Shown: in pieces, positions 7,717 to 15,819 of the stretch
Position numbering within the stretch: the first letter of the stretch is position 1
How the letters are laid out: each line of letters begins with the position of its first letter
Source of the DNA: Clostridia bacterium
GTDB taxonomy: Bacteria > Bacillota > Clostridia > Oscillospirales > CAG-272
DNA: 43,119 bases
Assembly (NCBI GenBank): GCA_017412045.1
Contig: JAFQOX010000105.1
Span: 1-43,119 of the forward strand
Direction of reading: 5' to 3'
Position numbers and translations under genes: made by a program
The notes under the pieces: model-generated
Database searches by the model: none
Told to the model about the DNA's origin: nothing
The model's input: the letters and a program-made list of their open reading frames with translations, nothing else

Positions 7717-8436
7717 ATGGCTACTTGGATAACACATTTAATGATTGCGGATGGCGTTCTTGAGCGCCATCCGTATTTGCACAAAAACTCTTTTTGTGTC
7801 GGTAATATTGCACCGGATTGCAATGTAGAAAATGAGGATTGGACAGCCTTTACGCCGTCCAGAGAAGTAACGCATTGGATGCAGAGTGAGCGAAAGAAAG
7901 CATCAGATTGCGAGGCTTTCTGCGACGAGTACATCTTGAAGCGTAAAGACAAAATCGAATCTGCAGAAGAATATGCGTTTCTGCTTGGTTACTACTCCCA
8001 TCTAATTACCGACGCAGCGTTTCAAGCTATGATCCGAGACGAAGATCGTGTAAGAACTGTTTGGATGCGTATTAAGGCTGATGAAGAATTGAGCATCGCC
8101 GGTGCCGGTATGGATGAAACATGGGATTCAGTAAAAAGGCTTATTCCCAAGAAAGATCGGATGCGTGAGATCTACGCAATGGAAGCTGAGTATCTGAACG
8201 ATCACCCAAACTCCGGGTATCTCACAGAGATTCTTCCGTTGAAATCTTTCCCCGATTATATTGATTACCTCCCCAAAGGTAGTATCGTTCGTAAGATCGG
8301 CGTGATGGGTTATTTGCCTGAACCCGACAAATCAATAAATAAGTTTATTACCATGTCGAGAGGCGAGTACGCAAATTTTGTAGAAGATACAATACATCTT
8401 GTGGCAAAACAGTTTTTCGAAAAGAAATTGGTGTAA
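7717..8436 (+). CDS. Zinc-dependent phospholipase C-like protein
   Basis: The 239-residue protein carries the spacing of His/Asp ligands of the zinc-dependent phospholipase C / S1-P1 nuclease fold: H7 in WITHLM, D34 in GNIAPD, H53 in THWM, and H95 and D99 in GYYSHLITD. No signal peptide is visible, unlike secreted clostridial phospholipases, so it probably acts inside the cell, and the substrate could be a nucleotide or phospholipid. It starts six bases after rpe ends but with a weak ribosome binding site. It opens a four-gene cassette with more A/T-rich codons than its neighbours. Members of this family in Firmicutes are mostly uncharacterised. Confidence 0.75.
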   Translation: MATWITHLMIADGVLERHPYLHKNSFCVGNIAPDCNVENEDWTAFTPSREVTHWMQSERKKASDCEAFCDEYILKRKDKIESAEEYAFLLGYYSHLITDAAFQAMIRDEDRVRTVWMRIKADEELSIAGAGMDETWDSVKRLIPKKDRMREIYAMEAEYLNDHPNSGYLTEILPLKSFPDYIDYLPKGSIVRKIGVMGYLPEPDKSINKFITMSRGEYANFVEDTIHLVAKQFFEKKLV

Positions 8437-8453
8437 GGAGAAGTATATTTGAA

Positions 8454-8942
8454 ATGAATAAAGAAGAATTGCTGAAGCTCTCTCCCGGAGAGCTTACTGA
8501 TATGGGTATATGTCCGACTTGCTTTAACCGTGAAAACGGCGGTGCTCTCTACGGCGATAATTCTGATAAGTTGCTGTACGAAGATGAAGATATTGAATGC
8601 TTTTTTGTTGGCAATCCGAGAGCTGACGGTCATATGTGTATTGCCACTATGGAACACTATCACGATATGAGCGAAGCACCCGACTATATCAATGAAAAGA
8701 TAATCCGTTTTGCCAAACGATTTATGCAGATCATTCGCGAGGTGTATGAGTGTGAACGTGTCTATATGTGTACGATGTGCGATGGTCCGAATAACCATTA
8801 CCACATCCAGCTCATCCCCCGCTACTCTCACGAAAAGCGTGGAAGCGGAAACTTTGTCAAGATGAGGAAAGCGTATGTGTTTGATAAGGATAAGTTTGAA
8901 TCTGTCCGTACTCTTATAGAAACTTACGCTTTAGAGAAATAA
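8454..8942 (+). CDS. HIT/GalT-superfamily nucleotide-binding protein
   Basis: A 162-residue protein with a histidine-triad-like motif H115-x-H117-x-Q119 in NNHYHIQLIPRY. The H-x-H-x-Q form, rather than H-x-H-x-H, is the one known from GalT-type nucleotidyltransferases and dinucleotide phosphorylases. A CxxC pair (C20, C23) may bind zinc. It could hydrolyse or transfer a nucleoside monophosphate; the substrate is unknown. GGAG follows the previous stop codon at once, 13 bases before the ATG, and only 17 bp separate the two genes, so they are co-transcribed. Confidence 0.82.
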   Translation: MNKEELLKLSPGELTDMGICPTCFNRENGGALYGDNSDKLLYEDEDIECFFVGNPRADGHMCIATMEHYHDMSEAPDYINEKIIRFAKRFMQIIREVYECERVYMCTMCDGPNNHYHIQLIPRYSHEKRGSGNFVKMRKAYVFDKDKFESVRTLIETYALEK

Positions 8943-8976
8943 TAATGTTAAAAATCTGCCGGTGGAGGTCTGAAAC

Positions 8977-9876
8977 ATGAACAGTAATGAATATTCAAAG
9001 ATTATTGGAAATAAAGTTGCTTTCATGTCAGATATACACTCCAATTATCATGCTTTCAAAGCGTGCTATGAGGATGCCATAAAATACGGTGCTGACAGCT
9101 TCATTTTTCTTGGAGACTATGTTTCTGATCTTGCTGAACCACATAAGACAATGGAGCTTGTATATAAAATTCAAGCCAACTATCCTACGGTTTGTCTGCG
9201 TGGAAATCGAGAAGGATATATGTTGGATTGTGAAAGTGGTCTCAGTAACTTTGTTCCCGGCTCAAAATCCGGCTCTCTTTGGTTCACATACGATCATTTG
9301 CGGAAAAAGGATTTGGATTTCTTTAGAGGATTGAAAATTTCTGATACTATAGAGATAAATGGAGTCCGAATTGAAATTGCACACGCAGCCAAGGATAACG
9401 ACAGATATTATTTTGACAGCAACGATGGTCATACTGCAGAAATCTTTCCGCAAATGAAATGCAATTATTTGCTTACCGGACACAGCCACAAACAATATTT
9501 ACAGCGGGATTTTGATAAGACTATTATCAATCCCGGCTCTGTTGGCATACCCCAGGGTGGAACGAAAAATCCCAAATACGCATTGTTGGACATAAGCAAC
9601 GGTGATATTTCTTGTGTGTTCCGGGAAGTGTCTTATGATATAGATGCTGCTATTCGTTCACAGTTTACAGAGGGACTTGTGAATTGCGCAAACTATTGGG
9701 CGATTGGTATTCTTTACGATATAATTACAGGTGAAGAATGTGTGCTGAAGCTTTTGAAATGTGTTCAAGAAGCCAATGGTATCTATGATGAAGAAGTATG
9801 GCATTCGGCAGCTATTAGTCTTGGAATGAAAACAACAGAGCAAGAAATTTTGGATTTTAGTCGAAATCAACCGTAA
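8977..9876 (+). CDS. Calcineurin-like metallophosphoesterase
   Basis: A 299-residue phosphodiesterase/phosphatase-like protein. Metal-binding blocks are in order: SDIHSN (D19, H21), GDYVSD (D47), GNRE (N77) where many relatives have GNHD/E, TGHSH (H169, H171) and NPGSVG (N185). This matches the YfcE/MJ0936-like branch. About 75 residues after the catalytic core form an extra C-terminal part of unknown role. GGTGGAGG lies eight bases before ATG 8977. Its start context GAGGTCTGAAACATGA is nearly repeated before the next gene. It probably cleaves a nucleotide or phosphodiester made or used by its cassette partners. Confidence 0.88.
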   Translation: MNSNEYSKIIGNKVAFMSDIHSNYHAFKACYEDAIKYGADSFIFLGDYVSDLAEPHKTMELVYKIQANYPTVCLRGNREGYMLDCESGLSNFVPGSKSGSLWFTYDHLRKKDLDFFRGLKISDTIEINGVRIEIAHAAKDNDRYYFDSNDGHTAEIFPQMKCNYLLTGHSHKQYLQRDFDKTIINPGSVGIPQGGTKNPKYALLDISNGDISCVFREVSYDIDAAIRSQFTEGLVNCANYWAIGILYDIITGEECVLKLLKCVQEANGIYDEEVWHSAAISLGMKTTEQEILDFSRNQP

Positions 9877-9903
9877 AAAAATAACTTACTAAGAGGCTGA
9901 AAC

Positions 9904-10671
9904 ATGAGCATTATTAAGAATGAAATACCAATATTGGAGTTTGATACCGACAGGACAGCGGTTATCAATCCAACTCACGAAAAGTTAGATTTGAAGCTCC
10001 CGAAAAAGTGCGTGTTTGCTTTTCTCGGTGAGTATATTGAAGAATACGCAAGCAAGACAGAAACACGGAAGGTGTCTGAGTTCGTCAGCGCAACGAAGCT
10101 TTACCCGATCTACATAACGAAATACAAGGGTGAAGAAATCGTACTCTGCCAAGCTCCCGTAGGAGCTGCACCTGCGGCACAGATACTTGACTTTCTGATT
10201 GGCTACGGTGTGCATGAGATCATCTCTGCCGGTTCTTGCGGTGCGCTTGAAAAGTTCCCCGAAAGCACGTTTCTTGTGCCGAACAAAGCTCTGCGTGATG
10301 AAGGAACGTCTTACCACTATGCGCTTCCTTCTCGTTTTATGGAGATCAGCGAAAGAGCGAGAAAAGCAATCAAGGAAACCGTATTTGAACATGGTATGAA
10401 ATATCAAGAGGTCATTACTTGGTCAACAGACGGATTCTATCGAGAAACCAAAGAAAAGGTTGCCTACCGAAAGGGCGAAGGCTGCTCTGTCGTTGAAATG
10501 GAGTGTTCGGCTCTTGCCGCTGTTTCCTCTTTCAGAGATGCAACATGGGGTATGATACTCTACACCGCCGACATCCTTGCCGACGTAGATAAATACGACG
10601 AACGAAATTGGGGCGGCAACGCATACGAATATGCGCTGACTCTCTGCCTTGATGCGGTGCTTAAACTATAA
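9904..10671 (+). CDS. Nucleoside phosphorylase (PNP/UDP family)
   Basis: The 255-residue protein is a family-1 nucleoside phosphorylase: phosphate-binding region VGAAPAAQILDFLIGYGV, ISAGSCGAL in the core and VVEMECSALAAVSSF, where Met-Glu-Cys corresponds to the ribose-binding Met-Glu of uridine and purine phosphorylases. It would split a nucleoside with phosphate into base and ribose 1-phosphate. The base preference cannot be read from the sequence. It is the last gene of the 7717-10671 cassette, follows the phosphoesterase by 27 bp and is closed by a strong terminator. Confidence 0.88.
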   Translation: MSIIKNEIPILEFDTDRTAVINPTHEKLDLKLPKKCVFAFLGEYIEEYASKTETRKVSEFVSATKLYPIYITKYKGEEIVLCQAPVGAAPAAQILDFLIGYGVHEIISAGSCGALEKFPESTFLVPNKALRDEGTSYHYALPSRFMEISERARKAIKETVFEHGMKYQEVITWSTDGFYRETKEKVAYRKGEGCSVVEMECSALAAVSSFRDATWGMILYTADILADVDKYDERNWGGNAYEYALTLCLDAVLKL

Positions 10672-10727
10672 AGAGCAATGTATTATGGAAGAATGTATTT
10701 TGATACTATAGTACAAAGAAAATAAAA

Positions 10728-10766
10728 TTCCCACGAACCTTTTGTTCCGGTCCGTGGGATTTTTTA
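10728..10766 (+). terminator. Intrinsic terminator of the four-gene cassette
   Basis: TCCCACGAACC (10729-10739) pairs with GGTCCGTGGGA (10749-10759) with one mismatch, followed by six T. The T-tract is shared with the first bases of repeat copy B. Confidence 0.9.
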
Positions 10767-10891
10767 TCGCATAGGAAATTGCGCAAATAGAACCTCGCCG
10801 TTTATATCGTTTGGATACAGTCTTAACTGCGATAGGCGAGCACACAGCTTGCAGAGCAAGCAGTTTTCCAGCGGGCGTTGCCCGCTTTTTT
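10761..10891 (+). repeat. Structured intergenic repeat, copy B
   Basis: Identical to 11-141 in 130 of 131 positions and in the same orientation, with the same stems and the same final GCGGGC/GCCCGC hairpin plus six T. It begins exactly in the U-tract of the preceding terminator. The near-identity to copy A points to recent movement or gene conversion, in contrast to the diverged copies elsewhere. Confidence 0.92.
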
Positions 10892-10915
10892 GTTTTGGTT
10901 TTCGCATGAAGGCGT

Positions 10916-12022
10916 TTATCCTTCAACGTCGGATTTTTCTTTTTTTCCGTATGGACGGATGCTTCGGATTCCGCTTTTCATGATCAGACCTCGGATGCGC
11001 GGATTGCACAAAAGTGACCGCTTGACCGATTTCATGCGAAGCTTGTACCGCAGGGCTTGCGTATTGCTCCGATAGATTTTCTGAATCTCCGGATACGACT
11101 TCCCTTCTGCAAAGGCATCGGCGAGTACCTTTCCGCTGTACATCGCGCTGCTGAGCCCCTCAAAGGAGCTGGCACTGATCCATCCCGCCGCCTCGCCAAG
11201 AAGAAAAACGCTTCCCTCGCCCGTGCAAAAATCAGCCATCGCGCGCGGGCTGGAGACCAGACAAGCCTCGGTTTTGACGGGGTCGCCGAATGCGTTGCCC
11301 AGAAAAGCCTCGAGCCTTGCTTTTTGCGCCTCGAACGCCTCTCGGCATCCCTGCTTTTGAAACGCGCCGCCGAAGATCACGTAGCTTCCTTTGTGTATCG
11401 TCCACGAACAGCTTTCGCTGGTTTCGGCGTCAAATATGCACGAATAGTAGGGTAATCTTTGTCCCCTGTTTTCAAACCACTGCTGGATGGCGACGTACTG
11501 CACCCGCATGGGCTTGAAAAAGGTCCGTCTGACGGCAGAGCCGCCGCCGTCCGCGCCTACGATCGCCTTCGAACGCACCGTTGCTTCGGAAGCTCCGCGT
11601 CTGATCAGCAGTCTGTAAAGCTCGCCCTCTTTTTCGATCCCGTTGCATCTGCCCTTGCAGACGCTGACGTGGGAAGGAACGAGAGAAAGAAGCCATTGAT
11701 CGAAAGCGTATCGGTCCATGTTGAGATAATGCCTCTGATAATACCGAACCAGATTTTGCTTCACGTCAATCGTTTCGACCGCGAAGATCTGCGGGTCCTC
11801 CAGAACGCTTTTGGGAAGCACCAGATCGAATCTTGCCAGAAGCTTTTGCGCATCCGGTGCGAGAAGACCTCCGCAGGGCTTTGCGGAATCGGGGGACTGT
11901 CCGTCGATCAGAAGGATCTTCAGATCGGGGCGCGCCTGCGCAAGCTCCTTGACGAAAACCGTTCCCGCGGGACCCGCGCCCACGACGGCGATATCGTAAA
12001 TACTATTATTTTCCTGCTCCAT
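10916..12022 (-). CDS. FAD-dependent oxidoreductase, geranylgeranyl-reductase-like
   Basis: A 368-residue flavoprotein with an N-terminal dinucleotide-binding motif (GAGPAG, residues 15-20), a middle VGADGGGSAVRR block and a late LLGEAAGWISASSFEGLSSA block that binds the FAD pyrophosphate. This is the layout of the FixC / geranylgeranyl reductase (CbrA-like) family, which reduces isoprenoid double bonds or acts as a quinone-linked oxidoreductase. The substrate here is unknown. GGAGA lies five bases before the ATG. It is the third gene after GH130 and a HAD protein with only 17 bp between stop and start, so it is probably co-transcribed, though no metabolic link to the phosphorylase is obvious. 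Confidence 0.82.
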   Translation of the reverse strand: MEQENNSIYDIAVVGAGPAGTVFVKELAQARPDLKILLIDGQSPDSAKPCGGLLAPDAQKLLARFDLVLPKSVLEDPQIFAVETIDVKQNLVRYYQRHYLNMDRYAFDQWLLSLVPSHVSVCKGRCNGIEKEGELYRLLIRRGASEATVRSKAIVGADGGGSAVRRTFFKPMRVQYVAIQQWFENRGQRLPYYSCIFDAETSESCSWTIHKGSYVIFGGAFQKQGCREAFEAQKARLEAFLGNAFGDPVKTEACLVSSPRAMADFCTGEGSVFLLGEAAGWISASSFEGLSSAMYSGKVLADAFAEGKSYPEIQKIYRSNTQALRYKLRMKSVKRSLLCNPRIRGLIMKSGIRSIRPYGKKEKSDVEG

Positions 12023-12039
12023 TTTCGTCTCCTGTATTT

Positions 12040-12990
12040 TTAATGAATGAGACTCAGAAAATCTTCTTCCAGATAGCTTTCAACCACGATATGGGAGCCG
12101 AGATTTTTGTGCAGATTTCTGCGGTACGTATCGGTCTTTTCCAGACGGCTGACGCAGAGCGCGCCCATTTTGACGCCCGCGGAAATTTCGCTTCTGCCGT
12201 CGCCGATGACGAGAACGTTTTTGCCGTCCGCGCCGAGCGTTTTCAGAAGCTTTTCCATGATCTGATCCTTCGGGATCTTGTCCGTCCACGTGGAGCCGAT
12301 CAGATCCTCCACGATTTTTCCGCTTCCGATCTCAAAGCCGAGCGTTTCCACTTCCTCGTGCATACCCATGCCCTTTTCCACGACGGCGCCCGTGACGAAA
12401 TAGTTTTTGACGCCTCTTTCGTGGAGAAGCGCGAGAAATTCCTTGGAGCCGCTGACAATGAATCGGTCGGGATCCGTTTTGGCAAGCTCAAGATTCTTAT
12501 CACGACAAAAGCCGTTCAGAACCTTTTCGTAAAATTTGAACAGGCGCGGCGTATGAACGGTCAGAAACGCCGTCAGCTCTTCGGAATCCGGCGTATCGAA
12601 GATTTCCTCGCCCTTGCGGATCATCTCGATCTTGCGCCGATTTTCGGCTTTATCGCACGGCACGGAAACGTGTCCCGCATCGATGGCGCGGCGGATCGCC
12701 CATTCCATTTGCGTCAGCGCGGAAAGTCCCGCGGACTCGATGCAGAAGCTGTCCGTTTCGGGGAGAGGCTCCGTTCCCGCGAGGGAAACGAGCCTCGCAA
12801 CCTGCGCATCGCCGTCGTAGCCGTCCGGCACGCCGTTTTCGGAAACGTAATGCAGCACGATGCTCATGACGGGAGGCCAATCGCGTATCAGGGAATGCGT
12901 GCCGTCAATATCGTGGAAGGCGTAAAGGATCTCTCTGTCCTCAAAGGAGCCGATGACGGAGGGAGAGCCGTTATCAACAAACGTAATCAT
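12040..12990 (-). CDS. HAD-superfamily hydrolase
   Basis: The 316-residue protein has HAD motif I as FHDIDGT (D27, D29), a threonine motif in YFVTGA, and motif IV as VIGDGRSEI, with a helical cap region of roughly 150 residues between motifs I and II. It should act on a phosphorylated small molecule in the cytoplasm. AGGAGA precedes the ATG. It begins 16 bp after the GH130 gene; a role in dephosphorylating a sugar phosphate such as mannose 1-phosphate is an inference from this position only. Confidence 0.82.
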   Translation of the reverse strand: MITFVDNGSPSVIGSFEDREILYAFHDIDGTHSLIRDWPPVMSIVLHYVSENGVPDGYDGDAQVARLVSLAGTEPLPETDSFCIESAGLSALTQMEWAIRRAIDAGHVSVPCDKAENRRKIEMIRKGEEIFDTPDSEELTAFLTVHTPRLFKFYEKVLNGFCRDKNLELAKTDPDRFIVSGSKEFLALLHERGVKNYFVTGAVVEKGMGMHEEVETLGFEIGSGKIVEDLIGSTWTDKIPKDQIMEKLLKTLGADGKNVLVIGDGRSEISAGVKMGALCVSRLEKTDTYRRNLHKNLGSHIVVESYLEEDFLSLIH

Positions 12991-13005
12991 TCTGAAAATC
13001 TCCTC

Positions 13006-14031
13006 TTATTCCTCTGTTTTTTCGTACTGTCTGGGCTCGGTACAGAGCGCGAGAAGATCGTCGAGCTTTGCGGTCGCCATTCTGACGATCGCGTCGCCCG
13101 CGCTGTAATAAATACGGACGGTATTATCGTCCTCCAGGAGCATACCGCAGGGGAAGAGCGCGTTGGTGCGGTAGCCCTCCTCCAGCTCCCAGTAGCCTTC
13201 GGGTACCATGAGGGGCTTTTTGGACATACCGATCACCTTGGAGGGGTCCTCCAGGTCGAGAAGCGCGATGCCGATGACGTAACGCTTTCTCCACGCCTTT
13301 TCCCAGCCGTTTTTGCCGCGGTTGGGGTCGACGTCAACGGAGTGGAAGATGATGAGCCAGCCCTTGTCCGTCTTGATGGGGGGCGCGCCGGGACCGATCT
13401 TGTCGTTGCAGTAGGGAACGTCCTCAACGCCCATCACGAGCTTGGAATTGCCCCAGTAAACGAGGTCGGGAGATTCGGAGAGCCAGATATCGAAAACGTG
13501 TCCGCCGCGGGAGTATACGGGCATGGGACGCTCCAGACGAACGTATTTACCGTTAATTTTTTCAGGAAAGAGAACCATGTTTCTGTTCTCGGGAACGGAA
13601 ATGGATTTCACGTCGAAATTTTTCAGATCCTTAGTGGTAGCCATGCCGCCGCATACGCCGTGCTTGGTGTCTACCGCGAAGCACATACAGTATTCGCCGT
13701 CGATTTCGGTGATACGGGGGTCATATACGCGCATGATCTCGTCGTCTCGCATTGCGAAGCAGGGCTCAGGCTCAACCTTCCAATGAATACCGTCATTGGA
13801 AAAAGCAAGTCCGAGATTGGTTCCCTCCAACGTCTGCTTGTCGTAATCGCCGATATCGTTACGGAATATCATGACGTATTCTCCGTTTTCACGCTTCAGC
13901 ACGCCCGCGTTGAAGGTCAGCGCGGATTTATAAGGAACGTCGTGTCGGGAAAGAATGGTTTCGGGGTATCTGGTGATGCAGGGTTCTGTTTTGAAAAGAG
14001 ATTCGTCAACGGGTCTGAAAGGTCTTGGCAT
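13006..14031 (-). CDS. GH130 beta-mannoside phosphorylase
   Basis: A 341-residue five-bladed beta-propeller enzyme of glycoside hydrolase family 130, which phosphorolyses beta-mannosides to mannose 1-phosphate plus the acceptor sugar. Landmarks are FNAGVLK, VYDPRIT with D104 (the expected proton donor Asp), LFPEKINGKYVRLERP, and GPGAPPIKT near residue 225. ATG 14031 is chosen because GGAGGA lies eight bases upstream, 13 codons inside the longest open frame. No signal peptide, so it handles imported disaccharides. Whether the preferred acceptor is glucose, N-acetylglucosamine or mannose cannot be read. It heads an operon with the HAD protein and the flavoprotein. Confidence 0.92.
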   Translation of the reverse strand: MPRPFRPVDESLFKTEPCITRYPETILSRHDVPYKSALTFNAGVLKRENGEYVMIFRNDIGDYDKQTLEGTNLGLAFSNDGIHWKVEPEPCFAMRDDEIMRVYDPRITEIDGEYCMCFAVDTKHGVCGGMATTKDLKNFDVKSISVPENRNMVLFPEKINGKYVRLERPMPVYSRGGHVFDIWLSESPDLVYWGNSKLVMGVEDVPYCNDKIGPGAPPIKTDKGWLIIFHSVDVDPNRGKNGWEKAWRKRYVIGIALLDLEDPSKVIGMSKKPLMVPEGYWELEEGYRTNALFPCGMLLEDDNTVRIYYSAGDAIVRMATAKLDDLLALCTEPRQYEKTEE

Positions 14032-14093
14032 TTTTGAGAGTCCTCCAAAAAAATTATTGCACGCTTTCATACAAGCGTTGCTTCGTTAGCAAT

Positions 14094-14122
14094 ATTCTAT
14101 CAAAATCCGATCATAAAGTCAA
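14094..14122 (-). promoter_or_regulatory. Promoter of the GH130 operon
   Basis: On the minus strand TTGACT (14122-14117), 17 nt and TAGAAT (14099-14094). The leader of about 60 nt holds a small ACGCTT/AAGCGT hairpin followed by a T-run near 14048, which may be a weak attenuator. Confidence 0.75.
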
Positions 14123-14166
14123 GACGGTTCCGTCCTTTTCTTCTTCACAAGCTTACCGGTTTTCTA

Positions 14167-14195
14167 TTGCCATACGTCGCGGTATACGATATAAT
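14167..14195 (+). promoter_or_regulatory. Promoter of the 41-residue BspA stub
   Basis: TTGCCA (14167-14172), 17 nt and TATAAT (14190-14195), 58 bp before the small ORF. The promoter looks intact although the gene is reduced. Confidence 0.65.
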
Positions 14196-14252
14196 GGAAA
14201 TAATGGAAACGATGAAAAATATCTCGCCGTCCTTCGGTGGAAAGGAATCTAT

Positions 14253-14378
14253 ATGAATGCAAATGATTTTGAGATTCAAAACGGTATATTGACAAAATAT
14301 CGGGGCAAGGGTGGCGGCGTGACCATACCCGCCGGCGTGACAGACGTTGGCAGATCTGCGAAAACAAATAAAAATTGA
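14253..14378 (+). pseudogene. Stub of a BspA-like LRR_5 gene (41 codons)
   Basis: The ORF reads DFEIQNGILTKYRGKGG then VTIPAGVTDVG and ends shortly after, at the place where the first LRR_5 repeat (IGxxAF) should start. This is the standard N-terminal cap of secretionless BspA-like proteins, with nothing after it. It has a promoter, an AAAGGA ribosome binding site eight bases before the ATG and a terminator directly behind. It is probably the remnant of a large repeat gene lost by recombination, but a short expressed peptide is possible. Confidence 0.65.
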
Positions 14379-14382
14379 ACGA

Positions 14383-14429
14383 AAAAAGGCTGATCAAACG
14401 TACTGCGAAAGTACTTGATAAGCCTTTTT
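14383..14429. terminator. Bidirectional terminator after pfkA
   Basis: AAAAAGGCTGATCAA pairs with TTGATAAGCCTTTTT (one mismatch) around an inner GTACT/AGTAC hairpin. A- and T-tracts on either side let it work for both the stub and the convergent pfkA gene. A near-copy lies at 15820-15866. Confidence 0.85.
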
Positions 14430-14460
14430 AATGATCCGTATTTTAATTGGCCGGTATCAA

Positions 14461-15588
14461 TCAGTCGCCAAACGAAATACCAATATTGCGAGCCGTTTTT
14501 ACGACAAAGCCGTCAGGGTCGACGTTATGGCTACCGCCCTTGCTGGTTTCACCGGTTGCGCCGCTTCCCAGAACCTTCTCGAGGGAAACGGTTTGAGGAG
14601 TTGCGTTATAAATGGTAACCATTTCACCGCTTTTGCCGTCAAACAGAGCATCGACTGCAAGGGAGCCGAGCTTTGTGCAAAGACTTCTGTCATATTGGCA
14701 GGTCTCACCGCCGCGTTGCGTATGACCGATATTGGTTGCGCGAACCTCTTTGCCGCCCAGCAAAGTCTCAAGCTGAGAAGCCAGCTGATCACCAATACCG
14801 CCAAGACGAACGGTATCAGCGCTGTCAGCAACAATCTTTTTAATAACAACGTCGCCATCCTTGGGCTTTGCGCCTTCGGAAACAACGATTACCGTATCGT
14901 TAAGCCCCTTTGCATCACGGTCCTTGATAACATCAACAATTTTGTTGATGTCATAAGGAATTTCCGGCAAAAGAATAATATCCGCACCGCCGGAAAGTCC
15001 ACCCTCAAGAGCGAGCCAACCGCAGTTTCTGCCCATAACCTCAAGAATTTGCACTCTGTCGTGTGAAAAAGCGGTCGTTCTTACTCTGTCAACCGATTCA
15101 CAAATGACACCGAGAGCAGTTGTAAAGCCGAACGTAATATCCGCATAGGAAACGTCGTTATCGATCGTTTTGGGAACACCGATGACGCGAACACCCTTTC
15201 TGGCGAAATCGCGCGCGCTGGTAAGAGTGCCGTCACCGCCGATTACCACAAGGGCATCGATCTGAAGATCCTTCAGGTTTTTTACGGCAACGTCGCTTAC
15301 ATCCTTGTGTTGAATATTTCCGTTTTCATCACGGTAAGCGTAGTTAAAAAGGTTATCTTTGTTCGAATTTTTCAGGATTGTACCGCCCTGGTTCAAAATT
15401 TGTGCTGTGTTTTCAGCCGTAAGCTGCATATAATTGTTAGCATACAATCCTGCATAGCCCTTTTTGAAGCCAATGACCTCACAACCGTATTTGTTAATTG
15501 CGGTCAGCGTTACCGCTCTTACGACCGCATTCAAGCCGGAGCAGTCGCCACCGCCGGTCAAAACGCCAATTTTTTTAATTTCAGTCAT
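14461..15588 (-). CDS. pfkA: 6-phosphofructokinase
   Basis: The 375-residue enzyme phosphorylates fructose 6-phosphate to the 1,6-bisphosphate, the committing step of glycolysis. It shows LTGGGDCSGLNAVVRA at the N-terminus, IGGDGT with G120, and VPKTIDNDV with K140, then the fructose-phosphate-binding MGRNCGWLA and IGHTQRGG. G120 and K140 align with E. coli G104 and G124. Glycine at the first site is typical of ATP users; lysine at the second is typical of PPi enzymes and of the mixed group III kinases. ATP use is therefore the best guess. AGGAGA lies before ATG 15588. It is a single-gene unit with promoter and terminators on both sides. Confidence 0.93.
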   Translation of the reverse strand: MTEIKKIGVLTGGGDCSGLNAVVRAVTLTAINKYGCEVIGFKKGYAGLYANNYMQLTAENTAQILNQGGTILKNSNKDNLFNYAYRDENGNIQHKDVSDVAVKNLKDLQIDALVVIGGDGTLTSARDFARKGVRVIGVPKTIDNDVSYADITFGFTTALGVICESVDRVRTTAFSHDRVQILEVMGRNCGWLALEGGLSGGADIILLPEIPYDINKIVDVIKDRDAKGLNDTVIVVSEGAKPKDGDVVIKKIVADSADTVRLGGIGDQLASQLETLLGGKEVRATNIGHTQRGGETCQYDRSLCTKLGSLAVDALFDGKSGEMVTIYNATPQTVSLEKVLGSGATGETSKGGSHNVDPDGFVVKTARNIGISFGD

Positions 15589-15623
15589 ATTTTTCTCCTA
15601 TCTATTATTCGGAATGCTGATAG

Positions 15624-15701
15624 CTTGCAGGTATTTCTTCCCTGCAAGCATAAAATATATATTGCATATACAAGTATAGCATACTCTTCGGCTTTTTTCA
15701 A
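15624..15701 (-). promoter_or_regulatory. pfkA promoter and leader hairpin
   Basis: On the minus strand TTGAAA (15701-15696), 17 nt and TATACT (15678-15673). The leader contains a perfect 8-bp stem CTTGCAGG / CCTGCAAG (15624-15648) about 35 nt before the start codon. It has no T-tract, so a role in mRNA stability or protein binding is more likely than termination. Confidence 0.65.
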
Positions 15702-15819
15702 TATGATTGGCAAAAACATTTTTGCAAAAATGAAAATTTTACAGAACGATTATAGGCAAAAATTATGAACTGCACTTGTCAACAAAAAGCGGACACGAAA
15801 TTAATTTAGAATAAGAACG

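Noticed and set aside
12043-14037. 664-codon plus-strand frame opposite the HAD and GH130 genes
   Set aside because: It spans two well-supported minus-strand genes and their junction and resembles no protein family.
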